A stretch of 38,595 bases of DNA from JANQEA01 sp964530075 (lineage in GTDB: Bacteria > Bipolaricaulota > Bipolaricaulia > UBA7950 > UBA9294). Under the pieces are notes generated by a model. The model was not told the origin of the DNA. It did no database searches and saw nothing but the letters and a program-made list of their open reading frames with translations. The stretch covers positions 1 through 38,595 of the forward strand of contig CAZGXU010000018.1 of assembly GCA_964530075.1 (NCBI GenBank), read 5' to 3'. This document shows, piece after piece, positions 17,389-25,581 of this stretch (position 1 is its first letter; each line of letters begins with the position of its first letter). The translations under genes were made by a program, and so were the position numbers.

Positions 17389-18768
17389 ATGGACAGACCG
17401 AACGGCGATCGACCGGCCGAGATCCTCCAGCGGCTGATCCGCTTCGACACGACCAATCCTCCCGGGGACGAGCGCGCCTGCGTCGAGTACGTCGCCGGCC
17501 TTCTCCGATCGGCCGGGCTCGAGACGGCGGAGTACGCGGCGCTGGAGGACCGGCCGAATCTCGTCGCGCGCCTCCGGGGACGGGGCGAGAGGGCGCCGCT
17601 TTTGATGTACGGCCACGCCGACGTCGTCACCACGGCGCACCAGGCGTGGACGCATCCCCCGTTCGAGGGACGGATCGTCGACGGCTACGTGTGGGGGCGG
17701 GGCGCGCTCGACATGAAGGGCGGTCTGGCGATGATGATCGCCTCCGTCCTTCGCGCCGCGACGCGCGGCGTCGTCCCGGCCGGGGACGTGCTGCTCGCCG
17801 TCCTCTCCGACGAGGAGGCCGGCGGCGTCCACGGCGCGCGCCATCTCGTCGAAGAGCACCCGGAAGTCTTCGCGGGCGTCCGCTACGCGATCGGGGAGTT
17901 CGGCGGATTTCCGCTTCGGGTCGCCGGCCGTACGTTCTACCTGATTCAGGTCGGAGAGAAGCATCCGTGTTGGCTCGAGGCGAGGATCACCGGCCCGGCC
18001 GGACACGGCGCGCGGCCGATGCGCGACGGGGCGATGGCCGACCTCGGCAGGCTGCTCATCCGCCTCAATCGCCGGCGACTGCCGATCCATGTCACTCCGA
18101 TCGTCCGAGACTTGATCGAATCGATGGCCGCCGCGCTCCCCCGAGGTAAGGGATTCGTCCTCCGGCGCCTGCTGAATCCGCTCTGGACGGATCGGATCCT
18201 CGCCCGCCTCGGCGAGACGGGACGGAACCTCGAACCCCTCTTCCGGAACACGGTCAACGCGACCCTCGTCCGAGGCGGCGACAAGCCGAACGTGATCCCG
18301 AGCGAGATCGCCCTCGGTCTGGACGCGCGCCTTCTCCCCGGATTCACCCTCGACGACCTGCTCGCCGAGCTCCGACCGATCCTCGGCGAGGAGGTCGAGT
18401 TCGACGTCCGCCTGTACGATCGCGGCCCGGCCGATCCGGATCTCGGTCTCCTCGATCTCCTCGCCGGTCTCCTCCGGCAGGCGGCGCCGGGGTCGATCCC
18501 CGTCCCGTACCTCCTTCCGGGAAGCTCCGACGCGCGTTTCTTCTCGCGGCTCGGAATCCAAACCTACGGGTTCACCCCGATGAACCTGCCGGAGGAGTTC
18601 GACTTCTTCGGGACGATTCACGCCGCCGATGAGCGGATCCCGGTCGCCGCGGTCGAATTCGGGGCCGATGTTCTGTACCGACTGATCGAGGGCTACGGGG
18701 ACCGGCCTAGAGGTACGGCTGGAGGAGGGAGAGGATCCTCTCCAGTGGCTCGATATCCGCTTCGGTGA
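17389..18768 (+). CDS. M20-family metallopeptidase / deacylase
   Basis: A 459-residue dizinc hydrolase of the M20 (ArgE/DapE/CPG2/ACY1) family. Metal and catalytic blocks: LLMYGHADVV (His and Asp), VWGRGALDMKGG (bridging Asp), LSDEEAGG (catalytic Glu and metal Glu), the dimerisation lid beginning HPCWLEARITGPAGHGARP, and FFGTIHAADE (C-terminal His). The substrate cannot be told: di- or acyl-aminoacids are typical. ATG 17389 starts right after a TATAAT box. The last 62 bases overlap the convergent fRMsr gene; residues after about 440 (GGGRGSSPVARYPLR) look like run-on tail. Confidence 0.93.
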   Translation: MDRPNGDRPAEILQRLIRFDTTNPPGDERACVEYVAGLLRSAGLETAEYAALEDRPNLVARLRGRGERAPLLMYGHADVVTTAHQAWTHPPFEGRIVDGYVWGRGALDMKGGLAMMIASVLRAATRGVVPAGDVLLAVLSDEEAGGVHGARHLVEEHPEVFAGVRYAIGEFGGFPLRVAGRTFYLIQVGEKHPCWLEARITGPAGHGARPMRDGAMADLGRLLIRLNRRRLPIHVTPIVRDLIESMAAALPRGKGFVLRRLLNPLWTDRILARLGETGRNLEPLFRNTVNATLVRGGDKPNVIPSEIALGLDARLLPGFTLDDLLAELRPILGEEVEFDVRLYDRGPADPDLGLLDLLAGLLRQAAPGSIPVPYLLPGSSDARFFSRLGIQTYGFTPMNLPEEFDFFGTIHAADERIPVAAVEFGADVLYRLIEGYGDRPRGTAGGGRGSSPVARYPLR

Positions 18769-19168
18769 ACTCCTCCGGCGCGTCCGAGTCCACGTCGAGG
18801 ACGGCGAGGACCTTCCCGTCCTTCAGGATGGGGAGAACGATCTCGCTCTTCGATCGCGCGTCGCACGCGATGTGCCCCTGGAAGGCGCGGACGTCGGGCA
18901 CGACGACCGGCTTCCCCGTCCGGACGCCCTCGAGGCAGACGCCCCTCCCTTCGAGCACCTGGCAGGCGATCGGCCCCTGATACGGCCCGACGTGAAGCCT
19001 CTCGCCTGCGACGAAGTAGAAGCCCGTCCAGAAGTGATGCGGCATCTTGGCATGAAGGACGGCGCAGATCGTCGCCATCGCCGCGGTCAGATCGGGGGAC
19101 TTCCCCTCGATCAACCCGCGAAGCTGCTCGTGGATTCGCTCGTAGCGAGCCGCGCGCCGCTCGTCCAC
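18707..19168 (-). CDS. msrC: Free methionine-(R)-sulfoxide reductase (GAF fold)
   Basis: A 153-residue single GAF domain of the fRMsr type, which reduces free methionine-R-sulfoxide with thioredoxin as donor. The three catalytic-region cysteines are all present: C69 in GPYQGPIAC, C78 in GRGVC and C102 in FQGHIAC, with spacing close to that in E. coli fRMsr. RSKSEIVLPI and VLAVLDVDSD complete the family pattern. I chose GTG 19168 because GAGGAGG stands six bases upstream; the frame is open to an ATG at 19195. The 3' end overlaps the M20 gene. A TATACT -10-like box lies at 19202-19197. Confidence 0.93.
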   Translation of the reverse strand: MDERRAARYERIHEQLRGLIEGKSPDLTAAMATICAVLHAKMPHHFWTGFYFVAGERLHVGPYQGPIACQVLEGRGVCLEGVRTGKPVVVPDVRAFQGHIACDARSKSEIVLPILKDGKVLAVLDVDSDAPEEFTEADIEPLERILSLLQPYL

Positions 19169-19196
19169 CGTCCACCTCCTCGCCCTCGGTCCCACG

Positions 19197-19202
19197 AGTA
19201 TA
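19197..19202 (-). promoter_or_regulatory. -10 box of the fRMsr gene
   Basis: TATACT on the minus strand, 28 bases before the GTG start; no strong -35 match. Confidence 0.4.
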
Positions 19203-19259
19203 TCGGCACGAAACGCCGGCCGCGCTCCGGTCGGGCGCGTTCGCCCTGTCCGCTAGCTA

Positions 19260-20444
19260 CTAGAAGTAGTCGGCGAGGAACGTGGCCACCTTCGGGAGGT
19301 CCTGCCCCGCGTAGGAGGGGAGCGACTCGGCCCACCCGGCCGCGATCATCGCCGAGAAGTCGGTGAACCCGGACAGGACGCTCGACAGGGGTCCGATCCC
19401 GCAGCGCAGGTCGGCGCGATCGGACCGCTCGACATGAAGGACGCCGTCCTCGATCGTCCAGCGCCAGGTCCCGGCGTTCCAGGGGGCCTGCCCGTCGGCG
19501 ACCTCGATGGCGATCGACAGGTCGTCCGCGTCGATCCCCAGCCCGTCGAACTTTTCCATCGACACGATCCGGATCATGAACTGGTCGCGGACCTCCCGTT
19601 TGGCCGGGCGGTCGGAAAGGTACGGCCAGAGATCCTCGTCGACCGGCAGGTCGAACCGGATCGTCTTCACCTGGTGCGACAGTCGTTCGAGGTAGCGAAG
19701 CATCGCCCGCTTCGCCGGTTCGTCCTCGTGGAGGAACAGGGTCACGTGGAACGTCGGATGCCAGTCGCCTGCCTTCCCCACGAGGTCGTATCCCATCAGT
19801 CCGACGACGTCCCCGCCGCGGGAGACGCGTACGACGCCGCGCGCCGCGGTGTTCGCGCTCCAAGAGAGGATCCTTGTCCGCTCCTCCCACTCCCTCTCGC
19901 CGCGCTGTACCAGCGTGCGGTATCGACGCGCGAAGTCGTTGTAGAACGCCCGCGACGCCTCGTCCGCAGCGAGGAGATCGACCGCCTCGTGCTCGGCCTC
20001 CTCGTCGGTGGGAACCCTAAGCAGCCGAGGCGGGATCTCGACCCGCTGGAGCCGCTCGAACATCTCCCAGCCGTACTTCCGGTAGAACGACTGGTCGAAC
20101 GGATCGAGGGCCGACACGACGTGGCCTCTGTCGCGCATCGTGCCGAGCGCCTCGCGCAGCATCGTTCGGACCGCACCCTTTCCGCGCGCGTCGAGCCGCG
20201 AACAGAGGAGGCCGATCCCCCCCATTGGAACGACCGAGCTCCGGAGGCGCATCCGGAAGTCGTAGAGCATGTACACCGAGAGAAGCTTCGCCCCGTCGAA
20301 GACGCCGAACAGCTCACGGCCGTGTTCGATCGACCGCGCCAGCCACTCCGCGAGGGCCGGGTGGTCCGGCCGCCGGACCACGAACGCCGACTTCGCCAGT
20401 TCAGCGACGGCTTCTACGTCCGTCACCGCTCGGTACTCGAACAC
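19260..20444 (-). CDS. Eis-like GNAT acetyltransferase
   Basis: A 394-residue protein with the layout of the Eis family: N-terminal GNAT domain (VVPMGGIGLLCSRLDARGKGAVRTMLREAL carries the acetyl-CoA loop), a second degenerate GNAT domain, and a C-terminal SCP2-like fold from about residue 280 (FMIRIVSMEKF, RWTIEDGVLHVERSDRADLRCGIGPLSSVLSGF). Mycobacterial Eis acetylates amines, including aminoglycosides and protein lysines, and uses its C-terminal Phe carboxylate in catalysis. This protein also ends in Phe (FLADYF). Start is GTG 20444 with GGGGGTGA upstream. The substrate here is unknown. fRMsr follows after 91 bases on the same strand. Confidence 0.88.
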   Translation of the reverse strand: MFEYRAVTDVEAVAELAKSAFVVRRPDHPALAEWLARSIEHGRELFGVFDGAKLLSVYMLYDFRMRLRSSVVPMGGIGLLCSRLDARGKGAVRTMLREALGTMRDRGHVVSALDPFDQSFYRKYGWEMFERLQRVEIPPRLLRVPTDEEAEHEAVDLLAADEASRAFYNDFARRYRTLVQRGEREWEERTRILSWSANTAARGVVRVSRGGDVVGLMGYDLVGKAGDWHPTFHVTLFLHEDEPAKRAMLRYLERLSHQVKTIRFDLPVDEDLWPYLSDRPAKREVRDQFMIRIVSMEKFDGLGIDADDLSIAIEVADGQAPWNAGTWRWTIEDGVLHVERSDRADLRCGIGPLSSVLSGFTDFSAMIAAGWAESLPSYAGQDLPKVATFLADYF

Positions 20445-20464
20445 CGGTTCACCCCCGCCTGCGG

Positions 20465-20470
20465 ATTGTA
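20465..20470 (-). promoter_or_regulatory. -10 box of the Eis-like gene
   Basis: TACAAT on the minus strand, 20 bases before the GTG at 20444; -35 region poor. Confidence 0.4.
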
Positions 20471-20611
20471 CCGGAGGGAAAGGCGTGCCTCGAACCCGGT
20501 TCCGTTGGGGGGGGTATACCCGCCGATATGAGAATCACGCCGCGCGGAGTCGCTCTTCCACGGGCGGCCCGGAGATGCCATGCGAGGGACGATCCGTCGC
20601 GGACGGTCCGG

Positions 20612-22021
20612 CTAGCGACGGTGTGCCGCCGAGCCGGCGACCGGTCTGAGGAGCGCCGGACGCTCCTCCGGTCGAGGTGCCGCCCATCTCTTCCGTTCGC
20701 CGCTGTTCGCCATCACCGGATCGGGGACGAAGCGAAGAACCGTCAGGCTGACCAAGAGGAGTCCGGCCGCAACGGCGAACGCCGCCGCGTATCCGATCCT
20801 CTCGGCCACGAAGCTGCTTCCGATCCCGGCGATGATCCATCCGAAGCCGGCCAACGCGTTGTACAGGCCGAGCGCCGCGCCGCGGTTCTCCTCGCGGGCG
20901 AGACGCGAGGTGAGCGCGACGCCCGAGAGCTGGAAGTAAGACCACGTCACGCCGTAGGCGACGAACGCGACGACGAGCAGCGCCATCGGGGGCGCCGTTC
21001 TCGAGGCCATCAGGTACAGCGCAGCGCCGCCGAACAGCAGCAGGCGGACCGTCAGTGAGGCGAGCTGCACCGAACGATTCCCCCGCCTGCGGATCCGCTT
21101 GGCCGCCAGAGGGTACGCGAAGGCGATTCCCAGTTGCTGAATCGTGAAGAGAAGGAAGACGAGGGAGGACGGAAAGCCGAACCGCTGGGAGAGGAGCAGT
21201 GGCAATGGGATCCCGAAGAACCCGAGCCCTATGAAGGAGATGAACGTCGCGAGAAGGAAGCGGCGTGTCCCGGGGCGGAACCCCTCGGGACGGGTGAGCA
21301 GCCGGACGATCCGCCGCGGGCTTAGGCGGTGATAGAGGTGAAGCGGCGCGAAGCGCGCCTTCTCGGCGATGAAGCTCCCCACCGCCAGGATCACGCCGCG
21401 GAACTTGCGCCTCGTGAACTTCGGGATCGTCCTCGGTATGTACCGGAGCGCCAGGTAGGAAGCGGCCAGGCTGCCGAGACCGATCATCGCGAACAGGGAG
21501 CGAATCGTCGTCTCCTCTCCGGCCGATCGCGACAGAGCGGCCATCCAAAGGCTGCCGAGGGAGAGCCCGGCGACCCAACCGATCGCCCCGATCTGGTTCA
21601 GGTGACCGATCTTCCTCTCCCACGTCGTAGGGTCGCGGTTCTCGATCACGATCAGCACCGTCACCGACGCGTTGGCCATCCAGAAGAAGTTGGCGAGCAT
21701 GTTCAGGAGGGCGAGTTGTCGGAACGCCGAAGCGAACGACATGGCGAAGAAGCAGACCCCAACGGCCGCGTAACTGAGGATCACGAACGGCTTCCGACGA
21801 TGGGCCACGTCGGACAGCCTCCCCCAGACGAGGCTTCCCACGACGCCGACAAAGCTGACCAGGCCCGCGAGCAGGCCGACCGCGCCCACCGATCGACCGT
21901 AGACCGCGGCTACGGAGAGAGGGATCAGGACCGACGACGTGCCCAACACGAGGTTGGCCAGGCCGACCGCCAAGTACCATCGTTCTCCTTCACGCCACCA
22001 AGCTCGCAGCGCCCGACTCAT
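20612..22021 (-). CDS. Major facilitator superfamily transporter
   Basis: A 469-residue polytopic membrane protein with about twelve hydrophobic helices in two halves. The first half contains the MFS loop signature GSLVWGRLSDVAHRRKPFVI between helices 2 and 3. A long cytoplasmic loop (PKFTRRKFRGV...RRIVRLL) separates the halves. The second half has YPLAAKRIRRRGNRS at the equivalent place. Substrate unknown. ATG 22021 has GGGGGTTTCACC before it; the frame is open to 22159 through the promoter, so the longer form is rejected. Its own promoter and a strong hairpin/dyad sit in the leader. Nitroreductase is divergent. Confidence 0.93.
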   Translation of the reverse strand: MSRALRAWWREGERWYLAVGLANLVLGTSSVLIPLSVAAVYGRSVGAVGLLAGLVSFVGVVGSLVWGRLSDVAHRRKPFVILSYAAVGVCFFAMSFASAFRQLALLNMLANFFWMANASVTVLIVIENRDPTTWERKIGHLNQIGAIGWVAGLSLGSLWMAALSRSAGEETTIRSLFAMIGLGSLAASYLALRYIPRTIPKFTRRKFRGVILAVGSFIAEKARFAPLHLYHRLSPRRIVRLLTRPEGFRPGTRRFLLATFISFIGLGFFGIPLPLLLSQRFGFPSSLVFLLFTIQQLGIAFAYPLAAKRIRRRGNRSVQLASLTVRLLLFGGAALYLMASRTAPPMALLVVAFVAYGVTWSYFQLSGVALTSRLAREENRGAALGLYNALAGFGWIIAGIGSSFVAERIGYAAAFAVAAGLLLVSLTVLRFVPDPVMANSGERKRWAAPRPEERPALLRPVAGSAAHRR

Positions 22022-22047
22022 GGTGAAACCCCCATCCAAAGCGAATT

Positions 22048-22067
22048 CCCAACTCCAGCGAGTTGGG
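22048..22067 (-). promoter_or_regulatory. Perfect inverted repeat in the MFS leader
   Basis: CCCAACTC-(4)-GAGTTGGG is a perfect 8-base dyad, extended across a small internal loop by AAGCG/CGCTT to about 13 pairs. It lies between the predicted start of transcription (about 22082) and the MFS start codon (22021). It could be a repressor operator or an RNA hairpin acting on translation or elongation; no T-run follows. I do not recognise the regulator. Confidence 0.6.
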
Positions 22068-22088
22068 CGCGCTTCGTGAATCCGGCGA

Positions 22089-22116
22089 AGTATAGCGCTC
22101 GATCCCTCGATGTCAA
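22089..22116 (-). promoter_or_regulatory. Promoter of the MFS gene
   Basis: On the minus strand TTGACA (22116-22111), 16-base spacer, TATACT (22094-22089): nearly consensus and one of the strongest promoters in the window. The predicted leader is about 60 bases. Confidence 0.75.
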
Positions 22117-22176
22117 GAGCCCCGTGAAGCGGCCCGCCGGGACATCGATCCAGTCGCAACGGACCGCCCGTTCGGC

Positions 22177-22182
22177 TAGAGT
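22177..22182 (+). promoter_or_regulatory. -10 box of the nitroreductase gene
   Basis: TAGAGT 45 bases before the ATG at 22228; -35 match weak. Confidence 0.35.
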
Positions 22183-22227
22183 GGAGCTCGTTCGACCTGG
22201 GACCTTCATGGAGGAGGAGGTGTTCCG

Positions 22228-22728
22228 ATGAGCGAAGAGATCCTGCAGTTTATCACCGCGCGGCGGTCGATCCGAGAATTCACCGGCGAACCGGTCGATC
22301 GCGCGAAGATCGAGATCGCCCTGAAGGCGGCGATGGCCGCCCCGACGGCGCGGAACTCCCGCCCGTGGGAGTTCGTCGTCGTCACCGACCGTGAGAAGGT
22401 CCGCGCAGTCTGCCAAGCTCATCCGTACGCCAAGTTCGGCGTCGACGCCGGCGCCGTCGTCCTCCCCATCGGAAAGAAGAAGGGGTACGCCTGGTTCGAT
22501 CAGGACATGGGCGCGGCGACGGAGAACCTGCTCGTCGCCTTGGCCAACCTCGGCCTCGGCGCGACGTGGTGTGGGATGAGCGACGAGAGGCAGGAGGCGG
22601 TCCGCGCCCTGATCGGCCTGCCCGGAGACCTGTGCGTCTTCGCCCTCATCCCGGTCGGCGTACCGGCCGAAGAGAAACCGGCCCGGACGCAGTACGAGCC
22701 GGAGCGCGTGCACTGGGAGACCTACTGA
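22228..22728 (+). CDS. Nitroreductase-family flavoprotein
   Basis: A 166-residue FMN-dependent NAD(P)H oxidoreductase fold. The N-terminal block FITARRSIREFTGEPVDRAKI and AAPTARNSRPWEFVVV bind FMN phosphate, and ATENLLVALANLGLGATWCG is the family's helix near the flavin. Members reduce nitro-aromatics, quinones or act in cofactor chemistry; substrate unknown. The ATG has GGAGGAGG upstream. It is divergent from the MFS gene and ends 28 bases from the convergent B3/B4 gene. Confidence 0.93.
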   Translation: MSEEILQFITARRSIREFTGEPVDRAKIEIALKAAMAAPTARNSRPWEFVVVTDREKVRAVCQAHPYAKFGVDAGAVVLPIGKKKGYAWFDQDMGAATENLLVALANLGLGATWCGMSDERQEAVRALIGLPGDLCVFALIPVGVPAEEKPARTQYEPERVHWETY

Positions 22729-22756
22729 GACGTCCTGCCCTTCGGTCCGCCGGTCG

Positions 22757-23446
22757 TCAGTCGAACCCGACGCGAAAGCCGACGCGATCGGCGTTGCAGC
22801 GGCGTTCCAAGAGCCCGGCGTAGCTGCCGGCCCACCGCTCGACCGAATCGATCGGCTCGCCGGCGGGGGCGTAAAGGACCGCGACGACGTCCTCCGTCTC
22901 CGGCCGGATCTTCGTCGTCATCGAATCCTTCACCGGGTTGCCGCACGGTTCCCACCCACCCTCGGTCCGCCGGCAGACGAGGAGGAGGTCCTGCAGATCG
23001 ATCGCCTGGCCGGACGGGTTGAACACGTACGACTCGCCCGGGGCGCCGCGCCGCAGCCGCAAGCGCCGCCCGGAGAGGGCCGCGTCGAAGATCGAGCCGG
23101 GGAGCCCGGATTCGAGGCTGACGACGTTGTTCACGTCGACCGGCCCGTTGACCAGGGGAAACGAGTCGCTGAGAACCGCCCGGACGAGGAACTCGCTCGC
23201 CGGCTTGCTCCGTCCGCTCGGCTTGTATCTCCCGTACCGGAGCATCCTCCGGACGCGCTGTCGCATCTCCGCCGGGACGAACCCTTCGCCGACCGCCCGG
23301 ACCCGGTCGAGGAGCTCCTCCAGGGCCTCGGGTGCCGTCTCCGTCGGAAGCGGCGGATCGATCCCCTCCGCCCAGATCAGCGCGGGGACGACCGGCGACG
23401 GGGCGAGGGACCGATCGAAATCGAGCCGGTATTCGGTCTCCGCCAT
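22757..23446 (-). CDS. Stand-alone B3/B4 tRNA-editing domain protein
   Basis: A 229-residue protein matching the B3/B4 domain of phenylalanyl-tRNA synthetase beta chain as found in free-standing form (COG3382). Blocks: FPLVNGPVDVNNVVSLESGL, GSIFDAALSGRRLRLRRG and GNPVKDSMTTKIRPETEDVV. In the synthetase this domain hydrolyses Tyr-tRNA-Phe; for free-standing proteins the target is not settled. ATG 23446 has GAGGAGG seven bases upstream and its own promoter. Confidence 0.87.
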   Translation of the reverse strand: MAETEYRLDFDRSLAPSPVVPALIWAEGIDPPLPTETAPEALEELLDRVRAVGEGFVPAEMRQRVRRMLRYGRYKPSGRSKPASEFLVRAVLSDSFPLVNGPVDVNNVVSLESGLPGSIFDAALSGRRLRLRRGAPGESYVFNPSGQAIDLQDLLLVCRRTEGGWEPCGNPVKDSMTTKIRPETEDVVAVLYAPAGEPIDSVERWAGSYAGLLERRCNADRVGFRVGFD

Positions 23447-23545
23447 GCCGGACCTCCTCGGCCCCGGGGTCGGTTCCGCGGGGCGCTGCGGCGCGGAGCT
23501 CGCGGCCTTCGTGGCCTTTCCTGTCGACTCCGCACCCGTCCGGCC

Positions 23546-23574
23546 ATCATCCGAGCCAGCGGGCCTCCTGTCAA
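23546..23574 (-). promoter_or_regulatory. Promoter of the B3/B4 gene
   Basis: On the minus strand TTGACA (23574-23569), 17-base spacer, GATGAT (23551-23546). The -35 is perfect, the -10 four of six. Leader about 90 bases. Confidence 0.5.
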
Positions 23575-23682
23575 CGCGTCGCTGCCCCTTCCCCCTCGTC
23601 GTTCTCGCTTGGCGCCCGCGCCGAGCCGAGGTATCGTCTGACGAGACGGGTACGAAGGGATGGATTCAAGAAGGAGGAGCCC

Positions 23683-24606
23683 CTGCGCCGCTTCGTGATC
23701 GACACCGACACCGCGTCGGACGACGCCGTCGCCCTCGTCATGGCCCTCAACCACCCGGACGTCCGGGTCGAGGCGATCACCGTCGTCGCCGGAAACGTCC
23801 CGCTCGAGTACGGGGTCCAGAACGCGCTGTACACCGTCGAGCGATGCGGGAAGTCCGTCCCGGTTCACGCCGGACTCGCCGGGCCGATGCTCCGGCCGTT
23901 GGAGACGGCGCAGTTCTGCCACGGGGAGGACGGGCTCGGCGACATCGGCCTTCCGCTCACAGGCCGTACACCGGCCGAGGAGCACGCGGTCGACGTTCTC
24001 CTCGACACCGCCCGTCGCTCCGGCGGCGAGATCACCCTCGTGACGCTCGGGCCGCTGACGAACGTCGCGACCGCGCTGTTGCACGACCCGTCGTTCGCGT
24101 CGAACGTCGAGCGATGCGTGATCATGGGGGGGATCGGCTTCGGCCACGGGAACATCGTCCCGGCGGCGGAATACAACATCTGGGTCGACCCCGACGCGGC
24201 GAAGATCGTCTTCGAGTCGGGGCTTCCGATCGAGATGGTCGGGTGGGACGTCTCGCACAAGCACGCCACGTTCACCGCGCAGGAGGCGGAGGCGCTGCGC
24301 AACGTCTCCGATCTCGCCGCGTTCTGCGTCGACATCCAGAGGGCGCTCCGCCGGTTCGGGATCGACTACCTGAAGCAGGACGGGTTCGATCTTCCCGACC
24401 CGATCGCGATGGCGGTGGCCCTCGAACCGGACGTCGCTACGGTGGTGAAGCGCCTTCGGGTCGACGTCGAGACGAGGAGCGAGCTGACGCGCGGGGCGAC
24501 GGTCGTCGATCACCTCCGCGTCACCGGCAACGAGCCGAACGCGGACGTCGTTCTCGAGGCGTCGCGCGACCGATTCCTCGAAGTCCTCTACGCCTCCGTG
24601 AGGTAG
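23683..24606 (+). CDS. Inosine/uridine-preferring nucleoside hydrolase family
   Basis: The enzyme splits ribonucleosides into base and ribose. The calcium-binding signature is seen as VIDTDTASDDAVALVMAL. Further blocks: VQNALYTVERCG, LVTLGPLTNVATAL, VIMGGIGFGHGNIVPAAEYN and DLPDPIAMAVAL, which supplies the last Asp ligand. The protein is about 307 residues. No ATG, GTG or TTG lies in a suitable place: AAGGAGGAG at 23671-23679 points to a CTG at 23683 (LRRFVIDTD), giving the expected N-terminus. A GTG at 23695 would trim the first strand. Ribokinase follows two bases after the stop, so ribose released here can be phosphorylated at once. Confidence 0.93.
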   Translation: MRRFVIDTDTASDDAVALVMALNHPDVRVEAITVVAGNVPLEYGVQNALYTVERCGKSVPVHAGLAGPMLRPLETAQFCHGEDGLGDIGLPLTGRTPAEEHAVDVLLDTARRSGGEITLVTLGPLTNVATALLHDPSFASNVERCVIMGGIGFGHGNIVPAAEYNIWVDPDAAKIVFESGLPIEMVGWDVSHKHATFTAQEAEALRNVSDLAAFCVDIQRALRRFGIDYLKQDGFDLPDPIAMAVALEPDVATVVKRLRVDVETRSELTRGATVVDHLRVTGNEPNADVVLEASRDRFLEVLYASVR

Positions 24607-24608
24607 GA

Positions 24609-25544
24609 ATGCCGGGCGCGAAGCGCGAGACGCCATCGATCGCCGTCGTCGGGAGCATCAACACGGATCTCGTCATCGAGGTCCCCCGGATGCCCGCCCC
24701 CGGGGAGACGCTCACCGGGCGGCGCGTGGCGTTCTACCCCGGCGGGAAGGGAGCGAATCAGGCCGTCGCCGCGGCCCGTTTCGGCGCCGACGTGAGCCTG
24801 TTCGGCAAGGTTGGGGACGATCCGTTCGGCACGCGGCTCCTCGACACCCTCCGCGAATCCGGCGTCGACGTGAGCGCCGTCGAGGTTGAGCCGGGGACTC
24901 CGTCGGGGCTGGCGAGCGTTTGGGTCGACGAGGCCGGCGACAACGCGATCGCCCTGGGCGCGGGGGCGAACGGGCGCGTCGATCCCCCTTATGTCGAGCG
25001 GCATCTCGATCGGATCGCGGGAGCGGACGTCCTCCTCCTTCAGCTCGAGATCCCGTTCGAAACGGTCGACGTCCTTCTGCGAAGGCTGCCGACGACGAAG
25101 CCACTGGTGATCCTCGATCCGGTCCCGGCGCGGGACCTCGCGCCGCTGCTTCTGTCGCGGATCGACGTCCTCACCCCGAACGAGCGCGAGTTGGCGATCG
25201 TCAGCCGGTGCGAGAGGGTTGAGGCGGGGGTCCGCCGCCTTCTCGACGCCGGCGTTACAAACGTCATCTGCACCCTCGGGGCCGAGGGGGCCGTCTGGTC
25301 CTCTTCGGGGAGGGCAGCCGTCCGCTTCCCCGCTCCTCGGGTCCGCGCCGTCGACACGACGGCGGCCGGCGATGCGTTCAACGGGGCGCTCGCCTGGGCG
25401 CTCCACACGCACCCGGTGGACGAGGCGATTCGGTGGGCGATCGCCGCCGGAGCCCTGGCGACGACGGTGCGCGGAGCACAGCCTTCGCTTCCGAGCCGGG
25501 AGGCCGCGACCGCCCTCGACTCGACGGGAACGGCGCCTGCGTAG
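24609..25544 (+). CDS. rbsK: Ribokinase (PfkB family)
   Basis: A 311-residue sugar kinase that makes ribose 5-phosphate from ribose and ATP. PfkB signatures: GSINTDLVIEVPRMPAPGET at the N-terminus, YPGGKGANQAVAAARFGADV (substrate loop), TPNERE, and DTTAAGDAFNGALAWAL with the anion hole and catalytic Asp. Start ATG is two bases after the nucleoside hydrolase stop, so the two genes form a salvage operon. Ribokinase is the best call in the PfkB family given NxDLV, the GGKGANQ loop and the neighbour. Confidence 0.92.
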   Translation: MPGAKRETPSIAVVGSINTDLVIEVPRMPAPGETLTGRRVAFYPGGKGANQAVAAARFGADVSLFGKVGDDPFGTRLLDTLRESGVDVSAVEVEPGTPSGLASVWVDEAGDNAIALGAGANGRVDPPYVERHLDRIAGADVLLLQLEIPFETVDVLLRRLPTTKPLVILDPVPARDLAPLLLSRIDVLTPNERELAIVSRCERVEAGVRRLLDAGVTNVICTLGAEGAVWSSSGRAAVRFPAPRVRAVDTTAAGDAFNGALAWALHTHPVDEAIRWAIAAGALATTVRGAQPSLPSREAATALDSTGTAPA

Positions 25545-25581
25545 ACGGCCCGGGGAAAACCATGGGGCGATGTCTGTCGAG

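Noticed and set aside
16029..18149. 706-codon open frame on the plus strand
   Set aside because: Spans antisense of the metallo-hydrolase and out of frame with the M20 gene; low-complexity Arg/Pro/Asp content.
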